Assembly: GCA_049975065.1 (NCBI GenBank)
Contig: JBNGDN010000046.1
Strand: one strand, 5' to 3'
Length of the DNA stretch: 15,127 nucleotides
From: Hydrogenovibrio sp049975065
GTDB taxonomy: Bacteria > Pseudomonadota > Gammaproteobacteria > Thiomicrospirales > Thiomicrospiraceae
Below the pieces are notes generated by a model, which was not told the origin of the DNA, did not search any database, and worked only from the letters and a program-made list of their open reading frames with translations. Below are positions 13,358-15,127 of this stretch, in pieces. The first letter of the stretch is position 1, and each line of letters starts with the position of its first letter. Both the position numbers and the translations under genes were made by a program.

Positions 13358-13433
13358 GACTCAGGATCAGTAGCTTACGCAATTTATATGCGAAACGAAA
13401 GACGAAACCTCAAAAGAATTTTGCCGAGCCACG

Positions 13434-13461
13434 AGACAATGATAAGACAAGGATGAGACAA
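13434..13461 (-). promoter_or_regulatory. Three direct repeats phased at 11 bp
   Basis: AGACAA occurs at 13434, 13445 and 13456, exactly 11 bp apart. Read on the minus strand the units are TTGTCTCATCC, TTGTCTTATCA and TTGTCTCGTGG. Heptamer-plus-four-base direct repeats with 11-bp phase are the format bound by PhoB/OmpR-family response regulators, although the core here is TTGTCT, not the PhoB TGTCA-type core. Function is inference. Confidence 0.45.
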
Positions 13462-13592
13462 CGAAACGAAGATGACTCGTCTTTTTTGGGTGTTTCAAAT
13501 ATTTTTTTGCTGAAAAAAATCGCGTATCCAAAAGATTATTCAGATTAATGTTTTATATAAGATATTGAAAATAAAGGATTAAATTTTAAAGT

Positions 13593-13608
13593 ATTGATAA
13601 TCATCAAT
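13593..13608. promoter_or_regulatory. Perfect FNR/Anr-type binding site upstream of cbbL
   Basis: ATTGATAATCATCAAT contains the full FNR consensus TTGAT-N4-ATCAA at 13594-13607 and is palindromic over 6-bp arms. Its centre is about 104 bases upstream of the cbbL ATG. If the weak TTGAAA/TAAAGT pair just upstream is the promoter, the site would lie over the start point and repress. With a promoter further downstream it could activate. Confidence 0.6.
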
Positions 13609-13704
13609 TCAAACCATCATGCCTTTCAATTAGTTTTCTATGGACGCTCTCTCTAATATTGAAATCGAATTCTATTCAACTCCCAAATCAAGGAGAGCAT
13701 ATTT

Positions 13705-15120
13705 ATGGCAAGTAAAACATTTGATGCTGGTGTACAAGATTACCAGTTGACGTATTGGACTCCAGACTACACACCATTGGATACTGATTTATTGGCTTGT
13801 TTCAAAGTCGTACCGCAGGACGGTGTGCCACGCGAAGAAGCGGCTGCGGCTGTAGCGGCGGAAAGTTCCACCGGAACCTGGACGACTGTCTGGACCGATT
13901 TGTTGACCGACATGGAATTTTACAAAGGCCGTTGTTACCGAATTGAAGACGTTCCCGGGGATAAAAATGCATTTTATGCCTTTATCGCTTACCCATTGGA
14001 TCTGTTTGAAGAAGGTTCTGTGGTCAACGTACTGACCTCTTTGGTGGGTAACGTATTCGGGTTTAAAGCGGTTCGCTCTTTGCGTTTGGAAGATATCCGT
14101 TTCCCAATCGCCTTTATTAAAACCTGTGGCGGGCCACCGGCCGGTATCCAAGTTGAGCGTGACAAGCTGAACAAGTACGGTCGTCCAATGCTCGGGTGTA
14201 CCATCAAGCCTAAGCTGGGTCTGTCGGCTAAGAACTACGGTCGTGCGGTGTACGAGTGTCTGCGCGGTGGTCTGGATTTGACCAAAGATGATGAAAACAT
14301 CAACTCTCAGCCGTTCCAGCGCTGGCAGAACCGCTTTGAGTTCGTGGCCGAAGCCGTTGACAAAGCCACGGTCGAAACCGGTGAGCGTAAAGGTCACTAC
14401 TTGAACGTGACCGCCGGTACGGTCGAAGAAATGATGAAGCGTGCCGAGTTCGCCAAAGAACTGGGTCAGCCGATCATTATGCACGACTTCCTGACCGCTG
14501 GTTTCACCGCCAACACGACTTTGGCGAACTGGTGTCGCGACAACGGCATGCTGTTGCACATTCACCGTGCCATGCACGCCGTAATTGACCGTAACCCGAA
14601 CCACGGTATCCACTTCCGTGTCTTGGCGAAATGTCTGCGTTTGTCAGGTGGTGACCACCTACATACCGGTACGGTGGTTGGTAAGTTGGAAGGTGACCGT
14701 GCTTCAACGCTTGGTTTTGTTGACCAGTTGCGTGAAGCCTTTGTGCCAGAAGACCGTTCACGTGGTGTCTTCTTTGACCAAGATTGGGGCTCCATGCCGG
14801 GTGTGATGGCCGTGGCTTCCGGTGGTATCCATGTATGGCACATGCCAGCGCTGGTGAACATCTTTGGTGATGACTCCGTTCTGCAGTTTGGTGGGGGCAC
14901 ACAAGGTCACCCAGGTGGTAACGCCGCCGGTGCCGCTGCAAACCGTGTGGCACTGGAAGCCTGTGTGAAAGCACGTAACGAAGGGCGTGATCTGGAAAGA
15001 GAAGGTGGCGACATCCTAAGAGATGCGGCGCGTAACAGCAAAGAATTGGCCGTGGCTCTGGAAACTTGGAAAGAAATCAAGTTTGAGTTCGATACCGTTG
15101 ACAAACTGGATGTCGGCTAA
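13705..15120 (+). CDS. cbbL: RuBisCO large subunit, Form IA
   Basis: The large subunit carboxylates ribulose-1,5-bisphosphate in the Calvin cycle, with the small subunit CbbS. It is complete at 471 residues. Active-site residues are present: K168 and K170 in TIKPKLG, the carbamylated K194 with D196 and E197 in DLTKDDE, H287 in HIHRAMH, loop-6 K327 in TVVGKLEGDR, and SGG at 372-374. Sequence details (GGLDLTKDDENINSQPFQRW, TQGHPGGN) look more like the non-carboxysomal Form IAq than carboxysomal IAc, which typically reads TLGHPWGN; this is from memory of family sequences. AAGGAGAG precedes the ATG. CbbS, and perhaps cbbQ/cbbO, should follow beyond the window edge, seven bases after the stop. The upstream neighbour is a permease, not cbbR. 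Confidence 0.98.
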   Translation: MASKTFDAGVQDYQLTYWTPDYTPLDTDLLACFKVVPQDGVPREEAAAAVAAESSTGTWTTVWTDLLTDMEFYKGRCYRIEDVPGDKNAFYAFIAYPLDLFEEGSVVNVLTSLVGNVFGFKAVRSLRLEDIRFPIAFIKTCGGPPAGIQVERDKLNKYGRPMLGCTIKPKLGLSAKNYGRAVYECLRGGLDLTKDDENINSQPFQRWQNRFEFVAEAVDKATVETGERKGHYLNVTAGTVEEMMKRAEFAKELGQPIIMHDFLTAGFTANTTLANWCRDNGMLLHIHRAMHAVIDRNPNHGIHFRVLAKCLRLSGGDHLHTGTVVGKLEGDRASTLGFVDQLREAFVPEDRSRGVFFDQDWGSMPGVMAVASGGIHVWHMPALVNIFGDDSVLQFGGGTQGHPGGNAAGAAANRVALEACVKARNEGRDLEREGGDILRDAARNSKELAVALETWKEIKFEFDTVDKLDVG

Positions 15121-15127
15121 GCGCTGT

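Larger units (their letters stand above)
13274..13704. promoter_or_regulatory. Divergent lctP-cbbL regulatory region
   Basis: These 431 bases hold no gene. From left to right there is a GGGG-ttaacaat-CCCC dyad (13300-13315) in the lctP leader, a 24-bp perfect palindrome (13334-13357), three phased AGACAA repeats (13434-13461), a weak plus-strand hairpin AAGATG-act-CGTCTT followed by T4 (13469-13487), and an FNR-type site (13593-13608). Two weak plus-strand promoter candidates are TTGAAA-16-TAAAGT (13565-13592) and a TAATAT at 13654-13659 without a good -35. No cbbR gene is present, although cbbR often adjoins cbbL. Confidence 0.6.

Noticed and set aside
13469..13487. Hairpin plus T-run on the plus strand as a terminator
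   Set aside because: The stem is only six pairs with one G-T wobble, and no plus-strand gene lies just upstream to need it.
13536..13548. TNA-N7-TNA match as a CbbR site upstream of cbbL
   Set aside because: The loose motif occurs easily in such AT-rich DNA; a single match is not enough to claim a CbbR operator.
13789..14613. 274-codon minus-strand ORF antisense to cbbL
   Set aside because: A shadow of the highly conserved cbbL coding sequence, with no features of its own.

Overview
The window looks like chromosome from a sulfur-oxidising, CO2-fixing gammaproteobacterium, most likely near Thiomicrospira / Hydrogenovibrio / Thiomicrorhabdus. The reasons are a Form IA RuBisCO large subunit, a flavocytochrome c sulfide dehydrogenase, several c-type cytochromes, and gammaproteobacterial-looking accessory genes. 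The genus is inference; no rRNA or tRNA gene is present.

Layout, left to right. (1) 1-1227: the C-terminal half of a KpsC-like capsule Kdo-transferase, apparently broken at its 5' side. (2) 1241-1879: a MazE/MazF-type toxin-antitoxin pair with a promoter overlapped by a palindromic operator. (3) 2074-2325: a remnant of an IS200/IS605-family transposase and its right-end hairpin. (4) 2334-7680, minus strand: a tight six-gene operon ending at a strong bidirectional terminator. In transcription order it encodes a cytochrome bd-superfamily CydA-like protein fused to a c-type cytochrome domain, a second CydA-like membrane protein, a monoheme FccA-like cytochrome, the FccB flavoprotein, a diheme cytochrome c, and a 32-residue single-span membrane protein. 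(5) 7681-8296: a divergent intergenic region with a 100-N assembly gap flanked by the same 18 bases on both sides. (6) 8297-10572, plus strand: a TetR regulator with a three-half-site operator, a small membrane protein, a secreted metallo-beta-lactamase-fold protein with a degenerate metal motif, and a terminator. (7) 10731-11325, minus strand: a membrane-anchored protein of unknown function behind a 19-codon leader ORF. (8) 11582-13273, minus strand: an LctP-family lactate/glycolate permease. (9) 13274-13704: a motif-rich divergent intergenic region. (10) 13705-15120, plus strand: cbbL, with cbbS expected just beyond the right edge.

The main point of interest is the 2395-7680 operon. It joins periplasmic sulfide oxidation (FccAB) to a membrane unit built from two CydA-like proteins, one carrying heme c, with no CydB. 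A reasonable inference is a dedicated electron path from sulfide through periplasmic cytochromes to the membrane, ending at either oxygen or the quinone pool. The second point is the cbbL upstream region. It holds a perfect FNR-type site, 11-bp-phased direct repeats and a 24-bp perfect palindrome, while the usual adjacent cbbR is replaced by a permease gene.
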